A DNA stretch of 64,000 nt from assembly GCA_949128115.1 (NCBI GenBank), contig OX421961.1, positions 105,818,363 to 105,882,362 of the forward strand. Direction: 5' to 3'. Positions within the stretch are counted from its first letter, which is position 1. Every line of letters begins with the position of its first letter. The position numbers and the translations under genes are program-made. Below the pieces are notes generated by a model. It was given only the letters and a program-made list of their open reading frames with translations. It made no database searches and was not told where the DNA came from. Shown here one piece after another: positions 1-10,602 of the stretch. Origin of the DNA: Anaspis maculata (lineage: Eukaryota > Arthropoda > Insecta > Coleoptera > Scraptiidae).

Positions 1-475
1 TCCCGAAATCGCCACTTTCCAGAGCCCAAATTGTTTTTCCCTGAAAATTTGTCGTGTTTTGGAAAAAATGATGGTTTACCTACTTAGAAATTCTAGAGAG
101 CCTATTTCAGCTGAGAAATCATGAGTTTTTTGGATTTTAATTTTTAGACCTTTGAAAGTTGTGCTTTTGAGATGTTTTCCAAACCTTCAATCCTAAATAT
201 CTCCCAAACAAAGCCTCTAATCAAAATTTTGCAAGAGTGATTTTTTCTTCAAAATTGAACGTAGAATTCATAATTATGAACAGTTTCCAAAAATAACTAC
301 GGGGGTGAAAAATAGGGGGGGGGAGTAACGACACCCCCTAATGTCTACGTCCCTGAAACTTTTTTATGGAACATGTTATGATTGTTCGACAAGGGGATAA
401 TTTCAGTAAACCTTTGGCTTTGGTTCTGTTTTTAATCAAATCGGTTGAACGGTTCAAAAGTAAGCCGAAAAAACA
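1..475. repeat. Partial copy of the 44.3-45.3 kb foldback element
   Basis: The first ~475 bases match, imperfectly but along their whole length, one half of the element at 44288-45329 (compare about 44730-45185). Both contain the same block about concave A/T stretches and a G-rich run followed by a C-rich run. The left part of this copy lies outside the window. No coding potential is seen. Confidence 0.6.
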
Positions 476-613
476 ATTATCTATTTCCAACTTTGAAGGG
501 CTGTATCTCTGTTATTAGGCATTTCTCAAATATGTTTTCTGAAGAAAGTCCCCTTCATTTTTTATTCTCTATCGATCCTTAAATTTAATGACATGAAAGT
601 CGGACCACCTGTA

Positions 614-1381
614 TACAGGGTGTCCCAGCTAAAAAACTCAGCGCGATTTTCTCAGAAAATATCAAGGCACCAAAAAAAATTTCTCAATTGGGGAAAAGCC
701 TGACCCTTCAGCTTTCTTTTGAGGGGGCGCCGATGCTTATTGTAGGTGCTCTAGTTTCCAAGAAAATGCAGTTTTAATCGGGCTAGTCACAAAAATTCGA
801 AAATTCATGACCAACAAGAAAAAATACTTTAGAGGAAGAAAAATCCTCTTTCTCTGGACTTTCCATTGATGTGTCGCCGATGTCTGTACCTGACCCAGTA
901 AGCCAGATATTCTGCCTCACAGCCCAGCAAACACAATAATCAGAATTCATGACGACGTCACCGATCACACACTTGTTGATTTTAACATCAGCCAGTATTC
1001 ATTGCTATGATGAATCCAGGTATGGTAAGTGAAAAAGTCCTAGTAACGACTAGTGTTAAAGTCAACAAGTGTGTGATCGGTGACGTCATGATTCTGATTA
1101 TTGTGTTTGCTGGACTGTGAGGCAGAATATCTGACTTACTGGGCAAAGAGGATTTTTTTTTCATCCAAAGTATTTTGTTTTGTCGATCATGAATTTTCGA
1201 ACTCTTGTGACACGCCCAATTTAAATTGCATTTTCTTAGAAACTAGAGCACCTACAAGCATCGGGGCCCCCTCAAAAGAAAGCTGAAAGGTCAGGCTTCC
1301 CCCCAATTGAAAAACATTTTTTGTTGCCTTGATATTTCCTGAGAAAATCGCGCTGGATTGCTTTAGCTGGGACACCCTGTA
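614..1381. mobile_element. Foldback MITE, TACAGGGTGTCCCAGCT termini
   Basis: The element begins TACAGGGTGTCCCAGCTAAA and ends with the reverse complement (GCTGGGACACCCTGTA). The two arms pair almost to the centre near 1010. The shared block around the GGGGGCGCC / GGGGCCCCC sites and the block CACACTTGTTGA / TCAACAAGTGTG show that nearly the whole 768 bp is one palindrome. There is no transposase. The termini resemble those of the elements at 20.6, 42.0, 44.3 and 48.9 kb. Confidence 0.8.
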
Positions 1382-1440
1382 GAAATTGAGCGCAGGTTCT
1401 TAAGATTCATAAGCACATCATAACAGCACAGAGACGCTTA

Positions 1441-2109
1441 TAGGGTGATTGCATGAAATTCGTTCGCCTGATCACCGGCAGGCAGCGCAAGGATCGAGAG
1501 TTGTTTTGACGTTTGTTAGAGAATTGCATATTGCTTTGGGGCACATAACACATAACAGGTGTAAGGTGCATTGTTAGAATGATGAAAAATCACAATCTCG
1601 ATCTCGTAAACGCCGAACAAAAACAGTATGTGAACAAAACCCGTAAAAATTACAGTATTTAGTGAGGTTAGTCCGGTTGATGTTGACTCCGACATGGACG
1701 AAACTTGACAGATGACAGTGACACTATAGGTCGCGGGAAGAAAAATGGCTGCCTAAAGATGGGTATATGGTATAATGTTATCTTCACTAGTACTTGGTAA
1801 TATAATTTTCTTTGGTTGTAATAAATACAAGGATAAATTATCGAAGAATTGTCGCTGTATTAAAGAAATTAATGCGCTGAACTCAAGATTTGGCTGAGTA
1901 ATGAGTAAAAACGAGCGAATCTCTACTGCGCTACCTTGGCACCCCCCAATGCGCAAACGCGGGCAAGAAGCTGGCAAGAGGCGCTTCGTTCTCCGCTTCG
2001 TTGTGCCGGCGTGCCTGCAACGTTGCCATAGCGGGTGCCAGGGTGACGGTTATCTTCCCGCGACCTATTGACATTTTGCCATAAACTCCCTCTACATGCA
2101 ATCACCCTA
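1441..2109. mobile_element. MITE with TAGGGTGATTGCATG termini, carrying a nested insertion
   Basis: The terminal inverted repeats are TAGGGTGATTGCATG and CATGCAATCACCCTA. TTA stands on both sides (1438-1440 and 2110-2112), a 3-bp target duplication of the kind made by PIF/Harbinger elements. The body is an inverted copy of the element at 2282-2598 but is interrupted by the insertion at 1727-2067. Confidence 0.75.
1727..2067. mobile_element. Nested MITE with TAGGTCGCGGGAAG termini
   Basis: Sequence starting TAGGTCGCGGGAAG and ending CTTCCCGCGACCTA splits the surrounding MITE between CACTA and TTGAC. In the uninterrupted copy at 2282-2598 these two pieces are joined directly, so the insertion point is exact. 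It is about 340 bp with no recognisable protein. Confidence 0.7.
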
Positions 2110-2281
2110 TTATAACCAATTCATTGGGTGCTTTCCACCTAGCTCCAATTTTGGTACACCTGCCATTTGCGCATGTGCGGGCTCCAAACGGTGCTTTTCA
2201 TCTACGTGGTCTTACCTGGTTTTGTGCCGTCCCGTGGATCACCTGAAATTTTGTGTCATCGAAAGGCATACAGGGTAGCTA

Positions 2282-2598
2282 TAGGGTGATTGCATGTAGA
2301 GGGAGTTTATGGCAAAATGTCAATAGTGTCATTGTCATCTTCAAGTTTCATCCATGTCGGAGTCAACGTCAATCGGACTAACCTGATAACCTCACTAAAT
2401 ACTATCATTTTCACGTGTTTGGTTCACATACTGGTTTATTCGGCGTTTACGAGATCTAGATTGTGATTTCTAATCATTCTAAGGCCTTACACCTGTTATG
2501 TGCCCCAATGCAATTCGCTAACAAACGTCAAAACATAACTCTCGATCCTTGCGCTGCCCGCCGTTGATCAGGTGAACGCATTTCATGCAATCACCCTA
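2282..2598. mobile_element. MITE with TAGGGTGATTGCATG termini (uninterrupted copy)
   Basis: This is the intact 317-bp relative of 1441-2109, in inverted orientation. The ends are TAGGGTGATTGCATG and CATGCAATCACCCTA. Comparison of the two copies defines the nested insertion in the first one. Confidence 0.75.
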
Positions 2599-2760
2599 TT
2601 CTTGAAAGTGTGGGAGAAACTCCCTGGGAGTAAAATACATTCCGCAGTACACTGATGTAGCGAATGTTGCCTAAAATCGTGTTTTTCAGGCAACTTTTGC
2701 TACAACAGTGTAGTACGGACTATATAAAACTCCCAGGGAGTTTCTCCCATACTTTCAAGA
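2599..2760. repeat. Short palindromic MITE (TTCTTGAAAG termini)
   Basis: A near-perfect 160-bp palindrome runs from TTCTTGAAAGTGTGGGAGAA to TTCTCCCATACTTTCAAGAA, flanked by TA on both sides. It sits directly against the previous MITE. Confidence 0.7.
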
Positions 2761-3076
2761 ATAACTACCCAGGAAACGGATGCGAAAAATGACTTACCGT
2801 CAGCTGTCATCCAGCACTCCGTTGTCATTATGTCTCTCTCTGTGTCGTTTCATCCATCATGCATCCATGTTTTATTTCATTTCTCTGCAGGGATTACGTA
2901 CGGTCGATTACGATTTACGCTGCCATTTCTTCATTTCTGAATGACATAGTCATCTGTCGCCTAAAGACCAGAGATATCGCGTCGGTCAACGATGCCGGTG
3001 CTTTCCATCTAGGTGTACCAAATCGTGGAACATGTTCCGTCTGATGGTATTTGTACCGTCTAGGTGGAAATCACCC

Positions 3077-4534
3077 ATTACATACCAGGACCAGGTGATC
3101 ATTTGAAAACTACCCACCCGTGATAACTCCCGATTCTTAGTGAATATTTCATCGAGCAAAAACAGCTCGATTGTTACATCGAGAGGGACATAAAACATAC
3201 ATTAGCAAATTTCTGTCTTAAATTCCCCCGCCCCCATCCACCCCAATTTCAAAATTTAAATTGCACCGCAGCTACTTTGTGAACATTAAATTGAAGGGAA
3301 TTGAAATCTCCTTGAAAAAAATTCCAAAGTTTTAAGCTTCTCCCTAAATAAATTGGGCCTTCAGAGAACTTCAGAGAAGAAAAAGGGGGTTAGACAATTC
3401 TAAGATTCTTTTTTCATATCACAAAGTAATGATGCAAAAATTTTTGAAATTGGGGTGGAGCGAGCGGAAAGGTGAATTTAGGTAGCTTTTTTTCAATGAA
3501 AATTCTCTTTCCGATGCTGTGGTGATGCCTAAGTTGACTACAAAAATAAAAATAAAATGGGTAATGACGCACTCACAAACAAACCTCATCAGCCTCTCTC
3601 ATCCCTCATAAAATCAACAATTGAATCAAAAATGCTTCTTTTGTCTGCAGCCAATATCGATTTAATATTATAAGCCGCCGTTCTCCTGTGGGATTCTAAA
3701 ATTTGAGACTCGCAACGATAATATTTCTGGCATTTACATATTTTTCACAATTGAAAAAAAAAGTGAATCAAGTCACCAATTATCTCATTGTCGCAGTCGA
3801 ACTAGATCTGTTATAAATAAATTATGTTATAATTATTATAACGAGTGATCGAATAAATTTCTCCTCAAGTCGCCTTTGATTCCTGAAAATCTGGCGAAAA
3901 AACATGCCGAGCGAGATCAAGGCCTACCTTGAGGAGAAATTTATTCGATCACTTTGTATAAACCATGTGAAAAAATTTATATTAGCTGGAGACTTCGACT
4001 CGAGAATAAGCTACAAACCTGGAGACTCCAACTTGGGAGTAGATCACAAACCCGTACAATTGGCGGAGGAGCCGTTCGTGAGCTTGTCTGATTCACAAGC
4101 GAAGCTGCTGGGTTTTTTCAGAGCTCTCTCCCACGTAGGAGTCCAGATAAAACTTAGAGATGTAGGACATAATTTATTGCTGAAAGTTGTTTATAGTTAA
4201 CCAGTGCACTTCAAAGGCAATAGGTGTCGAGTCGAAATAAATAAATAGCGAAAAAATGAACCCAAGATGTTGAACCGTTTGGAAGATACCAGATTTAGTT
4301 ACAATGAAATAGCTGCCGAAAAAAAAATCGGATAATCACGAAAAATAAGCGGCTACTGTACTACTACTTCGAGGCTTGAAAAATCAAATTAATGTTTCAG
4401 GTGTTAACAAGTAATTTTTTTATGAAAAGAAAAAAGCTTGAGCTTGCAAAAGATTGATACATAATGTTAAATTATCTTGCTTATTAAGATTTTTTTTTGG
4501 TCCTTAGAAACTCAGAACTGATTTTTTTTTTCAG
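3077..4534. other. Non-coding stretch with dispersed repeats
   Basis: No supported exon. An inverted pair around 3846-3870 and 3930-3953 (GTGATCGAATAAATTTCTCC) flanks the start of a dispersed repeat. That repeat, at about 3985-4330, is shared with 22030-22400. The 98-codon open frame at 3904-4200 belongs to it, and the frame is broken in the second copy. Confidence 0.6.
3985..4330 (+). repeat. Dispersed repeat shared with NRF-6 intron 8
   Basis: The block GCTGGAGACTTCGACTC through CAATTGGCGGAGGAGC and on to the TGTCGAGTCGA segment recurs at about 22030-22400 with substitutions and small indels. This indicates an old interspersed element of unknown class. Confidence 0.6.
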
Positions 4535-4874
4535 ATTGGTGGTGGGTTATGCTTGTCTCAAAGGTTCTTACTACCCAGTCAAAACCTGCGATCTACAGCT
4601 TGAGCAGCACGGGATCGGTGGCAAGCCACCGGTGGATTACGCCTTCACGTTTGGCACATCACTCAAAAACTATTTCATAAAAGTCGGTGTCGAACATTCC
4701 CCCCATTATTATCTCGGGAAGAATTGGGAGTGCAAAGTTTTCGAGAGATTCTGCTCTTTCAATGTCGACGGCTTGAAAGGATGGGGGACAGCCCAGTGGC
4801 AATACCAGAATGCCAAAGGTAGGATGGTGGGCGACTTTTTTGAGACGCCCTACGTCCCCAAGCGGCTCGAAGGG
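4535..4874 (+). CDS. Orphan internal exon, possible PEP-synthase/rifampicin-phosphotransferase-like protein
   Basis: A 340-bp exon is bordered by a long pyrimidine tract plus CAG and by GTAAGT. It reads open through 113 codons. Its content is unlike chance: four cysteines, many aromatics, and the motif KGWGTAQWQYQN preceded by a YYLGKNWECKVFERFC segment. From memory, such a GWG..EWQYRN-type motif occurs in the N-terminal region of arthropod putative phosphoenolpyruvate-synthase/phosphotransferase-like proteins; I cannot verify that here. No matching exon is found on either side within the window, so the rest of the gene is outside it, lost, or hidden behind large introns. It may be a genuine gene piece or a decayed duplicate; no frame break is seen inside the exon. 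Confidence 0.45.
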
Positions 4875-5134
4875 GTAAGTCGACAGTACAACGATTCTCA
4901 TGTAGACTCTGATCGTGATTTCGATGCTTTTAGTTACATGTAGTCATGTAGACTGTTATGTAGGTACTTACATAAGCTGTATTATATGTGTTTAATAATT
5001 CTGTGATAGATGAAAGAAATGTTGAAAATTGTTCATATTTTGATCTCAATTTAATTAGATTAGGTAACTGTTTTCCTTTTATGAAAATATTACAGAGAAT
5101 GTGCTTATTTTGAAATGAATAACGCTGAAAGGGG

Positions 5135-6740
5135 AGACCATGCAGCATCCTACTTTAGAATCATCCTACCGATAAAACGTCCCACGACGCAACAGCCTAC
5201 TGAAAAAATACCCACAAGGTCAAGACTGTCAACGTGCAAAATCCCCCTGCATTTGGCATCCTACGACTTTAGCAGCCTACCCATAAAGCAGCCTACTGAA
5301 AAAATACCCACAAGGTCAACTGAATTAGTATGGACGATGAACGGAGCATGGCAGTATGGAATAAATACGGTGTGGTGCTGGTCATTGCTGTCAGTTGTCA
5401 GTGTCCAACCAGGAACCAAAAATCTCATTGACAACAACAAACTAAATGCACATTGGAATTATTGCAGCGAATTATTGTTCCCTCAAGAGATTATTACGGT
5501 ATTTTCCCGGGCTCAGTTATCCTGGTATTTACGACAGTGGAGTAAACTTTTGAATATTATTGTAGTTCGGTATAGGCTCGGGCGAGGGCTTGGGCCTACC
5601 TCGTTACCTACCAAATTTCCTTATCGAGCGTTACAAGCGATTTATAGAGGTTCAAATTTCTTCCCTCTTGCTGCTTGGGACCTCTTCTGTCTATTAGAAT
5701 AAGCTTGGGAATAAGTCATCAAGGGGTTTTAGTCGAGGAAAAATTCAAATGCCGGAAAAGATCGACAGAACGGCAGGTCTCAAGAAAAGGTCGAAGGTCG
5801 AAGTGTTCGCATAACACAAGTCACAAGTCTCACGTCGCCGTCCTTCGGTGGGATGATGCGAACACTCTGATTATTTTTTCTATTAGGTACCTATCTAAAT
5901 ACTATGGTGAATTAAGAGGGGGCCCAGGCCAATTCATTAGTCCAGTCGAAAGCGCTGTGTCGTTTTAGCGCGTCCTATACGAGTATGAGCGCGTATAAAA
6001 TAGAGCGTGAACAAAAAAGTCAGGAGAGCCTCTGCTTCCTTCCCAGAATATTACCAGATAAAGGGAGTAGAGCTCGGAGCAGAGGGAAACGAAATGCTCA
6101 TGTGGCATGTGGCCATGACTCAGCGCCAGTTTTGGCTGACGCTTTTATCAAGTCTAGTCTAGCGCTTGCAAATGGGCCAACGTCATTTTGGACACGACTT
6201 TTTTGGGACGCGCTAAAAAGACAGCGCTTTTTCGTCGCACGCCATTGTTTCCACGCGCTTTTTTAACCTAGCGCTTTTTTGTCCCGCGCTATTTTGTCCC
6301 GCGCTATTTTGAACACGCGCCTTTTTGGGACAAGCTTTTTTGAGACACGCTGTATAGACACAGAGCCGTTCCCATAACACACTACTTCACCGAGCCAAAC
6401 CTTGAAAGAACATTCAAGCTTCCAGTCCATCTGTTGTTGTTCGCAATGTTCGTATCTTTCCAAAGAAAAAGTTATGGACGACGCGCAGTATGGGATTCTG
6501 CCATTCCTTCAGCGCGCAGAGCATTGACAGTCTTGACCTTGTGGGTATTTTTTCAGTAGGATGCTCTGTCGGTGGGCTGCTTTGAGCAGTAGGATGTTTT
6601 GGAGTAGACTGCGGCGGCGTAGACGTCATCAAATCAGTGGGTATTTTTTCAGTAGGCTGCTTGCGTCGTGGGACGGTTTAGCGGTAGGATGATTCTCCAG
6701 TAGGATGCTGAGATGGGACCCGCTGAAAGTGATGCTGCAT
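5135..6740. repeat. Inverted-repeat element with CCTACTGAAAAAATACCCAC motifs
   Basis: The left block (about 5135-5325) contains two copies of CCTACTGAAAAAATACCCAC with AAGGTCAA and CATCCTAC units. The right block (about 6500-6740) contains the same units in reverse complement, including the CGTCCCACGACGCAA segment. They look like long terminal repeats of one foldback element. The enclosed open frames at 5115-5702 (+) and 6414-6632 (-) both include the peptide PTEKIPTRS because of the motif; they are not supported as genes. Confidence 0.55.
6130..6355. repeat. Degenerate tandem array of GCGCTNTTTTGTCCC units
   Basis: About ten imperfect ~15-25-bp units of the form GCGC(T/A)NTTTTGTCCC or GCGCTTTTTT(N)ACAC follow one another. 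No coding sense is evident. Confidence 0.6.
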
Positions 6741-8133
6741 TTTTGTAGATAAGTAGGTACTGATAGATAGAAACAAGTCTTGCACCAAAGGAATAATTAT
6801 TTGATTGCTTAGCCTTTTGGATTAGGCAATTTTTTCTCCACTGAATTCTATGTGTAATAGGCAGGTATTTTTTGCACCTTGGGGGTGTGTTTCAAATTTC
6901 TCAGCATACATTATGGACTGACACGAATTACGCATATGCAATAATTATGATATTATGCAGCGCTTCACTGTTTTGGAGCCCTTTTTTTCGATCAATCGTT
7001 GATAGAGAGCACATAAATTCAGTTTTTTTTGCGAGGTACGGCAATCCGTTATGATGCAAAGCTTGAAACTGTACGTTGTGTTTAGACAATATAGACTAGG
7101 CACAATATAGAAAGTAAGAGAGTTCAGTGGTATCACTTGTTACTGTTTGACAATATGACGTTATAGACCAATTCGATCCTGCTTATATGAAAATTCCGGT
7201 CTTCACTTCGAAAACTTCACCGGCAGCTCCAGAATCCAAGATGGTGAACAATGGTAAAAGTACACCAGATAGTTCTCGTTTCAGGACAATAGTTTTTATA
7301 GTTAGTTTTTAGATATAAAAATCTGCAATTTTGCTTGAAAAAATCTTCACTTGGAATCGGGAGTTGGGTGGATAGTTTTCAACGATCACTCGGTATAATC
7401 TCGCATATGTATGAAGTTATTGTTGAATTTTTTTGGAATCCAGCGAAGTCGAATTAGTCTGATAGTTTTATCGCCAACCGGTAACCTTTCCATGCCGCTG
7501 AACACAGTTTAGAGAGCACTTTGAAAAAATTTAGCCTAGACTAATAAAGTACAAACGTAGTTTGTTTATTATACAGACTTCGGCAGCGAATCCCAGTGGT
7601 TTTAACAAGCTCTGGGTATACAGAGTGATTGAGAATAGCACTCACGATTAACCGTGCCCAATACCGAACTAAAAATCTACTAATCTGTTGTGAAACAATC
7701 TCACAAATTAAAAAAAAAACAAACGAAGCAAACGTAGTTTAATACATACTTGATTCATGCGTATAGAAGTTTCACTTTTTCCAAGGGTTATGTGACTGTG
7801 GTCAGGAACCAATGTTTTTTTACTCATATTTCTGCCATAACTAGTTCCCTAGAATCTTTTGAAATGACAAAACTATAGACAAGGGGTCGAAGGACCACGA
7901 CCCTGCAATCATCAAAATTTCGAAAATTAAAGTGGAAGAAATTTTTCATCGAAAGAGTCACGAACATCATCCATGCATGGATACTTCAAGATCTGAAACA
8001 TGCAGTGAAAAATTAACTTGATTTTTGACTTGTGGGCTTGATTTGTTGTAATTTATTGTAGTTGAGGAAAATGTCAAAAATGTGATGAGGCTCAACTTGT
8101 TCAAAAATACTGGTCATAACTGCCGGAGGCTGC
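6741..8133. other. Non-coding stretch, no gene seen
   Basis: A/T-rich sequence with short open frames only. I see no splice-bounded exon and no clear repeat ends. Confidence 0.5.
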
Positions 8134-8367
8134 AATTAAAGATACACGAAATGCGGGTTGTTCTTCAAGAATTTTCAGTTTTTTTTTTAAACCACACAGA
8201 AAAATTCCAAGTCGTTCAGTGTGACGTCACGATTTGCCACAAAATTAGCCTTTGTAACTCCCAAACGACTTTTTCGATTTTTCCGTGTAGTTTTGACAAA
8301 AAAAATACCATGAAAAAATAAATCTCGTTTTAAATTCTAGTCTGGACAGGTGTATCTTTAATAGAAT
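8134..8367. repeat. Possible small MITE (ATTAAAGATACAC termini)
   Basis: ATTAAAGATACAC near 8136 and its exact reverse complement GTGTATCTTTAAT near 8350 bracket about 230 bp. The match is only 13 bp and no target duplication is clear. Confidence 0.35.
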
Positions 8368-8504
8368 TAGGATCCAACAAAAGTCAACATGTAGTTTAGT
8401 TCTGACACGATTGTGACTAATTATTTCGCATTGCCAGTTTATTAAGATAAAATAAATTTCGCAATTCATCCTTTTGTCTAATATATTTCATTTCCCGGGT
8501 ATAC

Positions 8505-8880
8505 TCCCTAGCTCTACTGAGGAGCTTGTAGCGCATGGATTCACGCGTCAGGCTGTTGTCTGTTGTGCTTGGTGCGGGCAAGTTTGAGCCATAGGTGGTT
8601 CGATTCCCAGCCCGGGCCTAGAAAAATGAGCCTCTTGGCTTATTTAGGATACTTGCTAAATGCGAGGACGCATTGTATGATTTGTATGTCGCATTAGCAC
8701 GTAAATTTTGAACGATGGTGCCGACACCGTGGATGTTGGTGGTAGTTGAAGATCCCGCCTTGTGTTGGAACACGCAGGGAATCGACAAAATTTCCGGTAT
8801 GATGGAGGAAAGCATTTGCCGGCATCGGTATTAGGCCCTTACTGACATCGGAAATAGGCCGACGTTAAATAAACAAACAG
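8505..8880 (+). mobile_element. tRNA-derived SINE-like element
   Basis: A Pol III-type promoter is visible: an A-box-like TAGCGCATGG at 8529 and an exact B box GGTTCGATTCC at 8597-8607, 68 bp apart as in tRNA heads. A non-tRNA body follows and ends in an AATAAACAAAC-like tail. No acceptor stem can be folded at the right distance, so it is a SINE and not a tRNA gene. Confidence 0.65.
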
Positions 8881-8968
8881 TAAAGTTAATTCTGCGGTAA
8901 GTACATAAATAGGTGGTAGCGAGGGTGGTAGGTACTAAAAAGTAATCGAATCGTAATCGGCACCTCAA

Positions 8969-9210
8969 AATGGACCTTTTCAATAAAGGCGGTCTCTCTC
9001 GCACGATTTACGTCCCAGCCCTACATGGCCGCAGTGTGGTGCCGCACACATCTTTGTCGGACCAGCGGCCAGAATATTTTAAAAAGTTCGTTCACAGCGA
9101 ACGGAGTTTCCCTTGGAGATATTAGGCGCCGTTATAGCTAGACACCACCAACTGCGCGGTACGAACGCGCACGCGCACGCATCTGTACTTATTTTCTGAA
9201 AAGGTCCATT
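8969..9210. mobile_element. MITE with AATGGACCTTTTCA termini
   Basis: AATGGACCTTTTCA at 8969-8982 and TGAAAAGGTCCATT at 9197-9210 are exact inverted repeats. They enclose a GC-richer body of about 240 bp. Confidence 0.65.
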
Positions 9211-9227
9211 GGCGTGAAAGGCAATGG

Positions 9228-10195
9228 CATTTTTGACACTTTTCAAGAAACACGCCTATTACCCCCTATTTTAGTTTTTGTTCCAAATAACCACATCATC
9301 AGTTTGAGAGGACTTGAAATGATCACATTATTTTGATGCTCAAGAATTGAATCAATGTCAAATAATAGTATATATTATTCAACAAGCGGGTAATGATTGC
9401 TTCTTACTCCGTAAAGCATCCGAATGAGTAATAGTCATTACCCTCGAGTAGAATACTATGCTTTATCTAGTCTTATTAAAAAATGCAGGCATGTATGCGC
9501 GTGATAATGCGTGCATTATTCAATAAGAATGGATAAAATAATTTATTGAATATTTTGGAATCAAACTTTGCCCCCCCCCCCCCTCCCTAAAATGCCTTCC
9601 GATGGAAATTTTTTGTTGTCCAGCGGATCAAATATCTCAGAATGGTCTGAAAAATATGTGTGCTAGGCAACATCGCGTCACTCCGAGTTTTACGCAATTT
9701 TTGTGTATCGACTAAAATACCGCTCAAGAAGTAGACCTCTGCCTACATCTGCCCCTAATGAAAATTTTTATTGGCCCGATGAGCCTTGTTTCACTCATCA
9801 TATTTTATTCAACAATTCAAAATGTTTCGTCGATGGAATTGTAACTGACACCTCAAAATTGAACAGAAAAGAGGGTGCATGGTATTTTTTTCATAAATCC
9901 TCTCCCCTTCGCCCCCCTATTCAATTTTTTTCTTTAAAACAACCATCGTCAACTTCAGAAGACTCGACATGATCTTTTATTCTTATTTGATTGAATCAGT
10001 GACGAATAAAATATTGGTTGAACATTTTGGGGTCCGACTTTGACCCCCTCCTCCTAGAGTGCCTCCTAATATGGGAAATTTTTTGTGCTCCGACCGGTCA
10101 GTTATCCACAATTATCATAGAATGGTCTGAACAGCATTAGCACCAAACGGCACTGCGCCACTCAGAAGATGCACGGAACTTTAGTGTACCGACTC
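9228..10195 (+). repeat. Two diverged tandem copies of a ~480-650 bp unit
   Basis: The segments at about 9228-9715 and 9876-10195 share several ordered landmarks: a C-rich run after ACTTTG, AATTTTTTGT, AGAATGGTCTGA and GTGT(A)NCGACT, plus the CCATC/CACATCATC block with GACTTGAAATGATC. This suggests an old tandem duplication. Confidence 0.5.
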
Positions 10196-10532
10196 CTTTA
10201 AAAGATAGGTACTTAAATGTTGAGTTAAATGTATACAGGTGGTAAGATACAAGTAAAAAGCGACTGAAAAACAATAAATAGGTACTTGAGTATACACGCA
10301 GAGGGAACCGCAAAGATTTTTCTTGGAATACAGAAATAGAACTACCTGCCTATCTTACTTCAAGCGGGTGAGAATAGTAGAGTTGATGGTGAATGGAATG
10401 GAAGATTGTGCCTACCTATTCCTCATTATTAATTACATCAAGCGTTATTGCAGAAACTTGCGATAATCATAACTAATGCAAAAGATTGTCAAGTATGAAG
10501 GACAAGGTAGCAACGCGCATACATGTAAAAGT

Positions 10533-10542
10533 TATATAAAAG
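10533..10542 (+). promoter_or_regulatory. TATA box of the NRF-6 gene
   Basis: TATATAAAAG stands about 30 bp before a plausible transcription start near 10563 and 70 bp before the ATG at 10603. Position and match are good, but no start site is proven. The CAG at 10561 could instead be the end of an intron in the 5' UTR. Confidence 0.5.
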
Positions 10543-10602
10543 CTTTTTACTCTCAAATTGCAGAGCATTTGCAAATGTGCTTACCTCAAGAGTGAGAAAA
10601 AA

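Larger units (their letters stand above)
2126..3076. mobile_element. MITE with GGGTGCTTTCCACCTAG termini, interrupted
   Basis: The left end GGGTGCTTTCCACCTAG (2126) and right end GTCTAGGTGGAAATCACCC (to 3076) are inverted repeats. A shorter uninterrupted relative of about 212 bp lies at 48453-48664. The present copy is split by the elements at 2282-2598 and 2599-2760. Confidence 0.6.

Noticed and set aside
5115..5702. 195-codon open frame
   Set aside because: It lies in the inverted-repeat element, its first third is motif repetition, and no domain or splice context supports it.
8529..8607. Possible tRNA gene (also 41268-41322 and 49500-49545)
   Set aside because: Pol III boxes are present but acceptor and anticodon stems cannot be formed, and long bodies with A-rich tails follow; these are SINE heads.
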